From: an uncultured Prevotella sp.
GTDB taxonomy: Bacteria; Bacteroidota; Bacteroidia; Bacteroidales; Bacteroidaceae
Assembly (NCBI GenBank): GCA_900770395.1
Contig: CAAGKM010000042.1
Span: 46,583 to 110,582, forward strand
DNA length: 64,000 nucleotides
Direction of reading: 5' to 3'
Shown one piece after another: positions 8,132-16,767 of this stretch (position 1 is its first letter; each line of letters opens with the position of its first letter). Both the position numbers and the translations under genes were made by a program. A model generated the notes under the pieces. That model saw only the letters and a program-made list of their open reading frames with translations, was not told where the DNA came from and did not search any database.

Positions 8132-9652
8132 ATGGCAAAGAAAGCATTACTGATGATCCTCGACGGATGGGGCATCGGACAACACGGATGCGGTGACGTG
8201 ATTTTCAATACACCGACTCCTTATCTCGATTATCTCACAGCAACAAGCGCACACTCGCAGCTTCAGGCTTCGGGCGAGGACGTGGGTCTGCCCGACGGAC
8301 AGATGGGCAACTCGGAGGTGGGACACCTCAACATCGGCGCAGGACGAATTGTATATCAGGACCTTGTGAAGATTAACCGCGCCTGCAAGGACGGTTCAAT
8401 CCTCACTAACCCAGAGGTGGTGAAGGCTTACAGCTATGCCAAGGAGCACGGCAAGAAGCTGCACCTGATGGGACTGACCTCCGACGGCGGCGTGCACTCT
8501 TCGCTCGACCACCTCATCAAGATGATTGAGATTGGCAAGGAGTACGGTCTCGACGGCAAGCTGTTCGTACACTGCTTCATGGACGGCCGCGACACCGACC
8601 CGAAGAGCGGCAAGGGATTTATTGAGACCGTGACTGACGTATGCGCAAAGAACGGCGGCGCCATCGGCTCCATCGTGGGACGCTTCTATGCCATGGACCG
8701 CGACAAGCGCTGGAACCGCGTGAAGGAGGCATACGACCTGATTGTGGAAGGCAAGGGAAAGGCTGCCGACGACATGGTGAAGGCTATGCAGGAGAGCTAC
8801 GACGAAGGTGTGACCGACGAGTTTATCAAGCCTATCGTGAACTCTACAGTGAACGCCAAGATTGAGGAGGGCGACGTGGTAATCTTCATCAACTACCGCA
8901 ACGACCGCGCCAAGGAGCTCACCCAGGTGCTCACCCAGCAGGATATGCCTGAGGAGGGCATGAAGACAATACCGGGATTGCAGTACTTCTGCATGACTCC
9001 ATACGACGCATCGTTTAAGGGAGTACACATCCTGTTCCCGAAAGAGAACGTGACGAACACCCTCGGAGAGTATCTCGCCGCTCAGGGCAAGAAGCAGCTA
9101 CACACTGCCGAGACTGAGAAGTATGCCCACGTGACATTCTTCTTCAACGGCGGACGCGAGACTCCATACGACAACGAGGACCGCATACTGGTGGCTTCTC
9201 CAAAGGTGGCAACATACGACCTGAAGCCGGAGATGAGCGCCTACGAGGTGAAGGACAAGCTCTGCGCCGCCATCAACACCCAGATGTATGACTTTATCGT
9301 GGTGAACTTCGCCAACGGCGACATGGTGGGCCACACCGGTGTATACAACGCCATAGCAAAGGCTGTGCACGCCGTGGACAACTGCGTGAAGGAGGTGATT
9401 GAGACTGCCAAGGCTAACGACTACGAGGCTATCATCATAGCCGACCACGGCAATGCCGACAACGCCATCAACGAGGACGGCTCTGCCAACACAGCACACT
9501 CGCTCAACCCCGTGCCGTTCATCTATGTCACCGACAACAACTCGGCAACTGTCAAGAACGGTCGTCTTGCCGACGTGGCTCCGTCAATCCTGCACATCAT
9601 GGGACTGGAGCAGCCTGCCGACATGACGGGAGAGAACTTGATTGTTGATTAA
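8132..9652 (+). CDS. gpmI: 2,3-bisphosphoglycerate-independent phosphoglycerate mutase
   Basis: 506 residues, normal length. It interconverts 3- and 2-phosphoglycerate in glycolysis and gluconeogenesis in the cytoplasm. D11 in LDGWG is a metal ligand and S61 in MGNSEVGH is the phosphoserine nucleophile. Further signatures are FVHCFMDGRDTDP, GRFYAMDRDKRW, NYRNDRAKE and the C-terminal metal motif IADHGNADN. Codon use is strongly biased, as expected for a highly expressed gene. It has its own promoter and ends in a repeat-rich convergent junction with the histidine kinase fusion gene. Confidence 0.97.
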   Translation: MAKKALLMILDGWGIGQHGCGDVIFNTPTPYLDYLTATSAHSQLQASGEDVGLPDGQMGNSEVGHLNIGAGRIVYQDLVKINRACKDGSILTNPEVVKAYSYAKEHGKKLHLMGLTSDGGVHSSLDHLIKMIEIGKEYGLDGKLFVHCFMDGRDTDPKSGKGFIETVTDVCAKNGGAIGSIVGRFYAMDRDKRWNRVKEAYDLIVEGKGKAADDMVKAMQESYDEGVTDEFIKPIVNSTVNAKIEEGDVVIFINYRNDRAKELTQVLTQQDMPEEGMKTIPGLQYFCMTPYDASFKGVHILFPKENVTNTLGEYLAAQGKKQLHTAETEKYAHVTFFFNGGRETPYDNEDRILVASPKVATYDLKPEMSAYEVKDKLCAAINTQMYDFIVVNFANGDMVGHTGVYNAIAKAVHAVDNCVKEVIETAKANDYEAIIIADHGNADNAINEDGSANTAHSLNPVPFIYVTDNNSATVKNGRLADVAPSILHIMGLEQPADMTGENLIVD

Positions 9653-9853
9653 TTACGAATTTTGAGTTACGAGTTACGAATTGTCGGCTAAAGCCGATGA
9701 AGAATTATTGAGTTATAAATTGGTGCTCCAATTATTTTTTGAGTTTGTCATCAAATTATCAGCTTAAGTTATGGCTCCAATTCATAACTCAATAATTTTT
9801 TCATCGCAGCGAAGCGAGAACAATTTGTAATTCAAAATTCGTAATTCGTAATT
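9651..9853. repeat. Palindromic cluster of short AT-rich repeats at a convergent gene junction
   Basis: Units of the type TTACGAATTnnGAGTTACGA at the left (9653-9693) recur as reverse complements at the right (about 9820-9853). An inner pair (GAATTATTGAGTTATAAATTGG near 9702, and its complement near 9777-9797) nests within them. The region can form a long imperfect hairpin on either strand and probably works as a two-way terminator for gpmI and the kinase gene. It resembles short intergenic repeats common in Bacteroidota genomes. Confidence 0.6.
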
Positions 9854-12800
9854 ACTTCATCGCTTTCTCCACAGCATCGTTTACGATGTTGAGCAGCTGT
9901 TGTGTGCTGTCCTCCACAATCTTGCGGGCATCCATCCTGCCTTTCTCATCGTCCTTATAGGTGTCGCGGAGCAGCAGCTCAGTGAATCCGAGTATGGCAT
10001 TGAGCGGGTGATTTACCTCATGGCTCATCTGAATGAGAAACTCCTCCTTTGTGCTGTCCGACTTACGTACCCTCTCCAGCTCCTCCTTCAACCGGCGGTT
10101 CTTATCGCTCAACAGCCTGACATTGCCGCGCCGGTGGTACACCACATAACTTACCATGGCAAGCAACACCAGCAGTGCCGTTCCAATAGCCAGCATCATA
10201 TACAGGCTGCGCTTATATCGTGCCTTGTCCAGCTCTTCCTCCTGCAGTTTGATTTTTGCCTGTGCTTTGGCGTGCTCTATATTGTGGCGCTGTGCCTTAA
10301 ATTCCAGCTTGCCGTTGTTCTCTTTGGTGCGCTCGAGGCTCACGCTGTCTTTCGCATATTCCACCTGTTGTGTCAGTTTGTTTAGATTCAGCTGCTCATT
10401 GTTAATGCTCAACAGACGGTTTTCCTGTTCCAGCTGTGTCTTTTCCACTTCCATCTGATCTTTTGTCATCTGCGACAAATACTGCGCCATGTCCTCGCGC
10501 TGCACCTCAATGGTTCCCCTCCACTCCTCAGCCAGCCGCCTCTCCTTCATCTCAAGTGCCTTGTAGCTGTCGCCCTGAAAATAATAATAGTCGCTGAGCA
10601 GCATATAGCGCATGCTGGCGGGGTAGGTGGAATAGCAAACCTCAAGCGCCTTTGCCCATTGGTTGAGCATGATGAGGTGGAACATGTGCAGTTGATTGAT
10701 GATAACCCCGTTCATGGTTTGCATAGCCATGGAGTCAGCACTCAGCTCATCGTAGTAACGTGCGAACAAGTCTCTGTCGTCGAGCATAAACGCCACAATG
10801 GCACGCCACGCCTTGTTCTCGTCGGTCACCCGCTGGAATCTTGACAGTTTGATTGCCTTGTCGAATGTCTTTGCTGCCTGCTTGTATTGTCCGAGATACT
10901 TCTGGCAACTGCCTATCTTCTGGTACACGTCGCCCAGATCCTGGCGGGTGTTGGCATGCTCAATGGTGTGCAGCTCATCCTCGAAATTCTTCATGGCTAT
11001 GCTGTAGTTGCCCTTGCGCAGATAGATGTTTCCCACGGCGCGGTAACAGCGCGCCTGTCCGTAGACATCCTTTTCCCTCACAGCCTGCTCGCGCATGGCG
11101 TTGAGCTGTCGCAGAGCCTCTGCCGAGCGGCTTTGCTGAAACAGGTAATTTATGCGTGTGTACCATGCCAGATAGTAATGATGACTGAGATTATATTTCT
11201 GGGCACATTCCATCATGCGGTTGCAGTGTTCCGACATATCATCGTAGTTGCCACGGCGCTGATAATAAGATATGTGCACGTATATTGCCAGACACTGCAT
11301 GTCACGGTCGTTCTCTTTCTCAGCCAGAGAGTAGAGACTGTCCGCCATTGTTAGGCACTTCGGCGAGTTGAGCATCAGCTTTGTCTTGTCGTGAAGAGCC
11401 ACCAGAGCGGGTGACGAGTTAAGTTGAGCCATGGCTGCAGTTGTGGAGATGAGCATCAGCAGCATTACCACAAACTGCTTTATGGCAAACAGGAAACGGG
11501 CACCGCCCTGATACATACGGTCGAGCTCTGCTCTGCCGTTGAGCCGCTTGGCTATGATGCGGCACATATATAGTCCCATGCCTGCTCCCTGAACAAACTC
11601 GTTGACTTTCTCAAAACGGTTGAACAGCTTGTCAGCCTTGTCGTTGGGAATGCCACACCCCGTGTCCTCCACACTGAACACCAGCCAGCCTTTTCGCTCT
11701 ACGGTGCTGAACGACAGGCGTATATATCCTTCGGCAGTGTTCTTCTCTGCATTGGTGAGATAGTTTATGAGCACCTGCCGCAGCCGCTGGCTGTCAGTGT
11801 TTATGGTGTAGTCATCGTCCACATCGGTCACGAAATATTGCTTGAGTCCCTTCACGTCGCATCGTTCCTTGATAAAAGCCATTGCCGAGCGGCATAAGTC
11901 GTTGACCCTCACTGGCTCCATCTTCACGCTGATTTGCCCTGTCTCCAGTCCCTTGGTGTCGAGAATGTCGTGCACAAGAGTCTGAAGATGCTGTGAGTTG
12001 GTGCGTATGCGCATCTTCAAGTCGTCCACCTCACTGTTGTCGAGCATCAGTCCGGGCGTGGTGAGCACCTCTGTAAACCCCATGATGGCATTTATCGGAG
12101 TCCGTATCTCATGGCTTATGCTCTTGAGGAATGCCCGCTTGCGCTGCTGGCTCTCCTCTGCCAGTTGGTATGCCTTCGCCAGTTCCTTGTTTTTCCTGTC
12201 GATGATTTTCTCCGTCCTTCGCTTATATATAAGGTATATTATCACTATGACGGTGACAATAGCGAGCAAAACTATTCCTATCCACAGCACATTTCTGCGA
12301 TAAAGGTATTCCAGCTTGGCGTTGTCCTCCCTTATTTTCGCAATCCTGCTTTCGTTGTTCAGGCGTTGCAGCTTATCTGCCTCTTCTTTCATCAGCAGCT
12401 TACGGTTAAGATTTTTCTCCCTCGTCAGCTTGGTACGTGCCCTCAACTGCATGAGCTCCAGCTCCGAGTTCATGATCTGCAATTGTGTGTTCTCGGTTTT
12501 TGCCTGCATGTTCTTCTGCTGTATGTTATTGAGCCGGATCTTTTCAGACAGGTTTCCCACCTCGCGGTCAATCTCTGCAAAGTCTTTGTAGGTGTAGAGG
12601 CACGACAGCGAGTCTTCATAGCGCAGACGTTTCATAAACAGGCTCAGTCCCTCAGGATAATTACCCTTGGCTTTCATCACCTCTACCTGCTCGCCAAGAA
12701 AAGAATCGCCCTGCCGCACGGCAATACGCATAGCCTCGTCAAACTGCTTCTTGCAGCACAAGTAATAGATTTTGGCACGGTGCTGATAAATTGAGTTTAC

Positions 12801-13571
12801 GTTGCCAAGACGTTTACTCAACCTTTGCAGCTCATCATAAGATTGTAGATATTTGTCATGATGCCCAGACTGATACAGCACCATGCATTTTTGGTAGACA
12901 GCTTGAAATCTTTGCCAGTCGTTGACGGAATATCCATACATCCTGTCGAGAACATCCACAGCTTTGTCATACACCTGCATGCCTTTATAGCATAGTGCCA
13001 TTGACTGATAGGCGCGATAACGGTCATTGTCGTCCGCGGCATCGTGCATGGCGTCCTCCGACTGTCTCAGACCCTTGTCAAATTCGCCGTTGTTGGCATA
13101 AATGAGCGAATTAATGATGTGCATGCAGTGATACCCAAATTTCAGGTTGTCTTTTTTTGCCTGTTGCTCCACGATATGCGCCTCGCGGATTGCTTTTATC
13201 AGCTGTTTATGGTTAAGACTATAGCCCACGGAGTACAGACTTGCAAAATAGAAGTAGGCGCATAGCCTGCGCTCTTTTCTGCCAAGCTCCTTCAAATGGT
13301 TGGTGACCTTTACGACATCGCCTTTGCCGGGATTGAAAAAAAGGTAATTTGCCTTCACCGACATGGCGCGGCACAGCAACAGGTCATCGTTGCGTTTCTC
13401 GCCCTCGGCATAAAGCGTGTCAGCCATCGCCAGACACCGGTCAGACAGACTGTGACTCCATGCCTTCACAAAATACGACCTCCACTTCTCGCCGTAGTCC
13501 TGCTCACTGACACCGGCAGCCGATGTCAGCGCATACATTAATGCCACAAGAAGTATAAATAGTCGATGCAT
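9852..13571 (-). CDS. Double sensor histidine kinase: complete kinase fused to a second kinase lacking its ATPase domain
   Basis: The start is taken at the ATG at 13571, which begins a clean signal peptide (MHRLFILLVALMYALTSAAG); an in-frame ATG at 13649 adds 26 less likely residues. Numbering from 13571 (1239 residues): periplasmic TPR-type helical repeats about 25-330, coiled coil 340-420, membrane segment about 427-450, HisKA with His487 (SHEIRTPINAI), HATPase with N-box NYLTNAEKN, G1 DTGCGIP and G2 GAGMGLYMC, ending near 697. The frame then continues without a stop into a second hydrophobic segment (VVMLLMLISTTAAMAQ), a second TPR region (about 725-1020), coiled coil, membrane segment (about 1123-1145) and a second HisKA with His1184 (SHEVNHPLNAI). 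It ends about 55 residues later with no HATPase. Single TPR-kinases of this layout are common in Bacteroidota; the fusion is unusual. An internal ATG at 11465 could also make the second half separately. Confidence 0.85.
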   Translation of the reverse strand: MHRLFILLVALMYALTSAAGVSEQDYGEKWRSYFVKAWSHSLSDRCLAMADTLYAEGEKRNDDLLLCRAMSVKANYLFFNPGKGDVVKVTNHLKELGRKERRLCAYFYFASLYSVGYSLNHKQLIKAIREAHIVEQQAKKDNLKFGYHCMHIINSLIYANNGEFDKGLRQSEDAMHDAADDNDRYRAYQSMALCYKGMQVYDKAVDVLDRMYGYSVNDWQRFQAVYQKCMVLYQSGHHDKYLQSYDELQRLSKRLGNVNSIYQHRAKIYYLCCKKQFDEAMRIAVRQGDSFLGEQVEVMKAKGNYPEGLSLFMKRLRYEDSLSCLYTYKDFAEIDREVGNLSEKIRLNNIQQKNMQAKTENTQLQIMNSELELMQLRARTKLTREKNLNRKLLMKEEADKLQRLNNESRIAKIREDNAKLEYLYRRNVLWIGIVLLAIVTVIVIIYLIYKRRTEKIIDRKNKELAKAYQLAEESQQRKRAFLKSISHEIRTPINAIMGFTEVLTTPGLMLDNSEVDDLKMRIRTNSQHLQTLVHDILDTKGLETGQISVKMEPVRVNDLCRSAMAFIKERCDVKGLKQYFVTDVDDDYTINTDSQRLRQVLINYLTNAEKNTAEGYIRLSFSTVERKGWLVFSVEDTGCGIPNDKADKLFNRFEKVNEFVQGAGMGLYMCRIIAKRLNGRAELDRMYQGGARFLFAIKQFVVMLLMLISTTAAMAQLNSSPALVALHDKTKLMLNSPKCLTMADSLYSLAEKENDRDMQCLAIYVHISYYQRRGNYDDMSEHCNRMMECAQKYNLSHHYYLAWYTRINYLFQQSRSAEALRQLNAMREQAVREKDVYGQARCYRAVGNIYLRKGNYSIAMKNFEDELHTIEHANTRQDLGDVYQKIGSCQKYLGQYKQAAKTFDKAIKLSRFQRVTDENKAWRAIVAFMLDDRDLFARYYDELSADSMAMQTMNGVIINQLHMFHLIMLNQWAKALEVCYSTYPASMRYMLLSDYYYFQGDSYKALEMKERRLAEEWRGTIEVQREDMAQYLSQMTKDQMEVEKTQLEQENRLLSINNEQLNLNKLTQQVEYAKDSVSLERTKENNGKLEFKAQRHNIEHAKAQAKIKLQEEELDKARYKRSLYMMLAIGTALLVLLAMVSYVVYHRRGNVRLLSDKNRRLKEELERVRKSDSTKEEFLIQMSHEVNHPLNAILGFTELLLRDTYKDDEKGRMDARKIVEDSTQQLLNIVNDAVEKAMK

Positions 13572-13691
13572 TAGTCTGTTTTTTAGTTTTGCAAATGGTT
13601 TACACCATAATATTCCGAGCAAAATTAGCAAAAAAAAACGAAACGGCAAAAAACTTTGCGGTAAAAAAGTGTTTTTGTGCGCATTTATTCG

Positions 13692-13699
13692 TAATTTTG
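13692..13699 (+). promoter_or_regulatory. Bacteroidota -7 box for the MATE exporter gene
   Basis: TAATTTTG fits TAnnTTTG and lies 30 bp before the ATG at 13730. It argues against translation starting upstream of it, although the frame is open back to 13589. Confidence 0.6.
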
Positions 13700-13729
13700 C
13701 ACAATAAAACTGTTTTTCGACATAAAAAC

Positions 13730-15055
13730 ATGACTATGAACAAGCATCACCGCAGGATTCTCGCCATTGCCATACCGTCGATAGTGAGCAACATCACAGT
13801 GCCATTGCTCGGACTCATCGACATAGCCATAGTGGGACATCTCGGAAACGTTTCGTATATAGGAGCCATTGCCGTGGGGTCGATGATATTCAATCTGGTG
13901 TATTGGATATTCGGCTTTCTGCGCATGGGAGCCAGCGGCATGACCTCGCAGGCACTGGGCAGCCGCAATCTTACTGAGGTTGTGCGGCTGTTGCTGCGCT
14001 CATTAGCGGTGTCGCTGGCAATAGCGCTACTGCTTATTATCTTGCAGATTCCCCTGCAGAAAATAATGTTCGCGCTGATACAGCCCACTGTCGACATAGC
14101 GCCGCTAAGCTCCACCTATTATTATATAGTGATTTGGGGAGCGCCCGCCATGCTCGGGCTCTACGGGCTCACGGGCTGGTACATAGGCGTGCAGAACACA
14201 CGCATACCCATGCTGGTGTCGATAATCCAGAACATCACCAACATCATCGCAAGCCTTACGCTGGTGGCTGGACTCGGCATGGGATTCCGTGGAGTGGCTT
14301 TTGGCACTGTCATAGCGCAGTACACAGGATTCTTTGTTGCTCTTGCGCTGCTCCTGCGCTATTACGGCAGGCTCGGCAAGTATATAGAGCTGGGCGGACT
14401 GTTTGCACGCAGTGCCATGACAAGGTTTTTCAGCGTCAACGGCGACATTTTCATGCGGACACTGTTTCTTGTGGCTGTAAACTTGTTTTTCACCTCGGCA
14501 GGAGCGCGCCAGGGGGCGGTGATACTTGCCGTCAACACCGTGCTTATGCAGCTCTATCTGCTGTTCTCATATTTCATGGACGGCTTTGCGTATGCCGGCG
14601 AGGCAATTTGCGGGCATTACTATGGCGCCGGCAACAATGCAGCGGTGAGAGCCACTGTGAGGCGGCTGTTTCTTTGGGGTGCCGTGGTGGTTGCGGTGTT
14701 CACTGCCGTCTATGCTCTGGGTGGTGAAGGCTTTCTGCATCTGCTCACCGACGACAATACGGTGATAGCAGCCTCGGGCGAGTATTTTCCATGGGCACTG
14801 GCAGTACCGGCAGCAGGAGTGGCTGCATTTGTGTGGGACGGGGTGTTCATCGGTCTCACAGCCACACGAGGTATGCTGGTGTCATCGGTCATTGCCGCCG
14901 TTGCGTTCTTTTCCACTTATTTCCTCTTGCAGCCATCGCTGGGAAACCATGCGCTGTGGCTGGCACAGATAGTGTATCTCTCGATGAGGGGAATAATACA
15001 AAGCGTGATTTTCAGCCGCCACCAACGCAATACGCATCAACGCCGGCAGGAATAA
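13730..15055 (+). CDS. MATE family multidrug/metabolite efflux protein
   Basis: 441 residues from the ATG at 13730; an ATG at 13736 is an alternative. About 12 membrane segments in two similar halves, starting HHRRILAIAIPSIVSNITVPLLGLIDIAIVG-like with the PLLGLIDIAIVGHLG motif and AIAVGSMIFNLVYWIFGFLRMGASGMTSQALG that mark the DinF-like branch of the MATE family. These inner-membrane antiporters use Na+ or H+ to expel organic cations or metabolites; the substrate is not predictable here. It is transcribed divergently from the double kinase gene, and the spacer of 158 bp holds its promoter. Confidence 0.92.
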   Translation: MTMNKHHRRILAIAIPSIVSNITVPLLGLIDIAIVGHLGNVSYIGAIAVGSMIFNLVYWIFGFLRMGASGMTSQALGSRNLTEVVRLLLRSLAVSLAIALLLIILQIPLQKIMFALIQPTVDIAPLSSTYYYIVIWGAPAMLGLYGLTGWYIGVQNTRIPMLVSIIQNITNIIASLTLVAGLGMGFRGVAFGTVIAQYTGFFVALALLLRYYGRLGKYIELGGLFARSAMTRFFSVNGDIFMRTLFLVAVNLFFTSAGARQGAVILAVNTVLMQLYLLFSYFMDGFAYAGEAICGHYYGAGNNAAVRATVRRLFLWGAVVVAVFTAVYALGGEGFLHLLTDDNTVIAASGEYFPWALAVPAAGVAAFVWDGVFIGLTATRGMLVSSVIAAVAFFSTYFLLQPSLGNHALWLAQIVYLSMRGIIQSVIFSRHQRNTHQRRQE

Positions 15056-15112
15056 CTTTTGAGGGTATTTACTTTTTTCATTGATACAGGCTTATATCTC
15101 GAAAAATTTAGC

Positions 15113-15120
15113 TAATTTTG
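15113..15120 (+). promoter_or_regulatory. Bacteroidota -7 box for the membrane AraC-type regulator gene
   Basis: TAATTTTG, an exact TAnnTTTG match, 31 bp before the ATG at 15152. No well-placed -33 element is seen. Confidence 0.55.
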
Positions 15121-15151
15121 CACTCGGTTAAAACTACTTCTGGTAAAAACG

Positions 15152-16315
15152 ATGAATGAATACATATATATGACAGTGGCTTATGCTGTCCTCATTTTCA
15201 CATTTTCGTTCTGTGGCATTCTGAGGCTGTGCAATTTGTTTCCCCATGCCATCAAGAACATGGAGGACATTTTTCCTGCACGCAGGCTGGTTGTAGGAAT
15301 TTATTTCTCAGTGTTGTTGCTCTTTCCCTGCATGATATATCCCCAAAGCAATGACGCCCAGCTGTTTGCACGCTGTTTCTGGATTATATATATACCTTTA
15401 TCGGCATCCTTGGCATTCCGGCGTTTTTTCCATATAGACAGATGTATGGACAGAAAAGAGTACATCATGATTGGTGCCATTCCGATAATGGCGGTGCTCA
15501 TATTGTTTGCTTTTGCAGTAGCGGGTGGGGATTCATTACTGCAACATAAAGATATTGCGGTTAGTTTGGTGGAACTCATTTCCATAGCGCTCACCGCTTA
15601 TCTCACCTGTGTGACATTGGGGATATGGAAATTGATTCACGAGCATAAGGAAGAGACTGTGACATCCACGTACTCTGTTCCGCTACATTTTGCATTAGGC
15701 ATTTTCTGGCTTCCGCTTGTAGCTCAAATTTTGGCATGGGGAGTGCATCTTTATGACTCTGCCTTTGCAAGCGCCACCCTTGCCGCTGCAACCGCAGTCA
15801 TGGGAGCAGTGATACTGGTGGCAATACTGCGTCCGCAACGGATTGTCAATAACAATACATACTTGGCGGAGCCTTGTTACAGCGACTGCGATGAGGATAT
15901 GGATGACGAGGAAAACACGGATGACGAAGAGGATTTGGATGGCGATGAGGATATGGAAATGGCAACAAAGCTGCCTGTTTCGACTATAGACAGGATTGAA
16001 CAACAGGTGCGCGATGCCGTAGAGCATGACCAAATGTATCTTAACCCCACTCTGACAAAGGCGACACTGGTGTCGCAGCTTGGAATAAATAATTTGTATC
16101 TGCACATCGTTATAAAAGAACGCTTCGGCACGTTCAACAAATACATCAACACTCTGCGCATGGAGTACGCCATGCGCTATGAGAACGAACACTCGGAGGT
16201 GAAGCGCGAGGAACTGGCGTTGAAATCGGGGTTTGGAAGTGTGAGGACTTATTACCGGGCAAAAACACAATATGAGGTAGATTGCAGTGACAGTCAGACT
16301 ATGACAAAAAGTTAA
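15152..16315 (+). CDS. Membrane-embedded AraC-type transcriptional regulator
   Basis: 387 residues. The first 230 or so are hydrophobic, with about six or seven membrane segments. A very acidic linker follows (Asp/Glu-rich, about 246-270). The C-terminal 100 residues form an AraC-type double helix-turn-helix: LTKATLVSQLGINNLYLHIVIKERFG, then FNKYINTLRMEYA and LALKSGFGSVRTYYRAKT. This layout, with the sensor in the membrane and DNA-binding domain in the cytoplasm, is seen in several Bacteroidota regulators. The ligand is unknown. It lies directly upstream of a small peptide gene and a fimbrillin-like gene, and motif copies in the gap and at the end of this gene make them likely targets. Its stop codon lies inside one motif copy. 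Confidence 0.82.
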   Translation: MNEYIYMTVAYAVLIFTFSFCGILRLCNLFPHAIKNMEDIFPARRLVVGIYFSVLLLFPCMIYPQSNDAQLFARCFWIIYIPLSASLAFRRFFHIDRCMDRKEYIMIGAIPIMAVLILFAFAVAGGDSLLQHKDIAVSLVELISIALTAYLTCVTLGIWKLIHEHKEETVTSTYSVPLHFALGIFWLPLVAQILAWGVHLYDSAFASATLAAATAVMGAVILVAILRPQRIVNNNTYLAEPCYSDCDEDMDDEENTDDEEDLDGDEDMEMATKLPVSTIDRIEQQVRDAVEHDQMYLNPTLTKATLVSQLGINNLYLHIVIKERFGTFNKYINTLRMEYAMRYENEHSEVKREELALKSGFGSVRTYYRAKTQYEVDCSDSQTMTKS

Positions 16316-16439
16316 CCTGTTGGATTACACTTTTTTATAAGCATTATTTTAAATGATTTGGCACAAAATGGACTGTGTGCAGACATGCGTTACTGTAAGA
16401 AGTTAACTTTTTGTCACACGAAGTTAATGATTTGTCACA
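16302..16439 (+). promoter_or_regulatory. Repeated operator-like motif (AAGTTAA...TTGTCACA) between regulator and peptide gene
   Basis: A direct repeat of AAGTTAA followed after four bases by TTGTCACA starts at 16400 and again at 16421, exactly 21 bp apart. A 15-bp reverse complement of part of it (TGACAAAAAGTTAAC) lies at 16302-16316, overlapping the regulator stop codon; its partner is 16402-16416. The repeat pair ends about 20 bp upstream of the -7 box at 16460. The pattern fits binding sites of an AraC-type dimer; the neighbouring regulator is the obvious candidate. Confidence 0.6.
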
Positions 16440-16459
16440 GGCATTTCCCTTTTTTTGCT

Positions 16460-16467
16460 TAACTTTG
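16460..16467 (+). promoter_or_regulatory. Bacteroidota -7 box upstream of the small peptide gene
   Basis: TAACTTTG, exact TAnnTTTG. The leader to the ATG at 16580 is about 105 bases. Confidence 0.6.
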
Positions 16468-16579
16468 CACACCTTTTTTGCGGTTTTAGCTCCAAATGTG
16501 CCCTGACCGCGAAACTGATGAGCTTGCAAGCTAAGGGGCAAAAGCGTGAGAGAATTTACAGAATCAGAATCAATAAAAC

Positions 16580-16747
16580 ATGAAAGAAAACAAAAAAAGC
16601 AGGTCATACGTGAAACCACTTATGACAGTGATTGAGGTGGAGCCGACAAGTATTCTTGCCGGCAGTGACAATACAAAGGCACAGAGTGTTAACGGTGGAA
16701 CATGGGGCTGGGAAGAGGATGAGGTTATCTCAAGCTCAGAAAACTAA
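16580..16747 (+). CDS. Small 55-residue peptide with LAGS motif
   Basis: The sequence starts MKENKKSRSYVKPLMTVIEV and continues with SILAGSDN, then a Trp-containing acidic tail (GGTWGWEEDE). It has no membrane segment or signal peptide. Short Bacteroidota proteins with a Lys-rich start, a Y-x-x-P-like segment, an I/V-E-V strand and a late LAGS are frequent next to surface-protein genes; the Gly-Ser position resembles a double-glycine type cleavage site, but that is an inference. It lies 20 bp upstream of the fimbrillin-like gene and downstream of the regulator motifs. Too short for standard ORF cut-offs, but the pattern and spacing support a real gene. Function unknown. Confidence 0.7.
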   Translation: MKENKKSRSYVKPLMTVIEVEPTSILAGSDNTKAQSVNGGTWGWEEDEVISSSEN

Positions 16748-16767
16748 CAACAAATCAAAATGAAGCA

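Noticed and set aside
8396..9028. 210-residue minus-strand ORF opposite gpmI
   Set aside because: Antisense shadow of a strongly biased gene; no protein family features.
13589..13729. N-terminal extension of the MATE protein
   Set aside because: The TAATTTTG box at 13692-13699 lies inside it and the extension is not hydrophobic or family-like.
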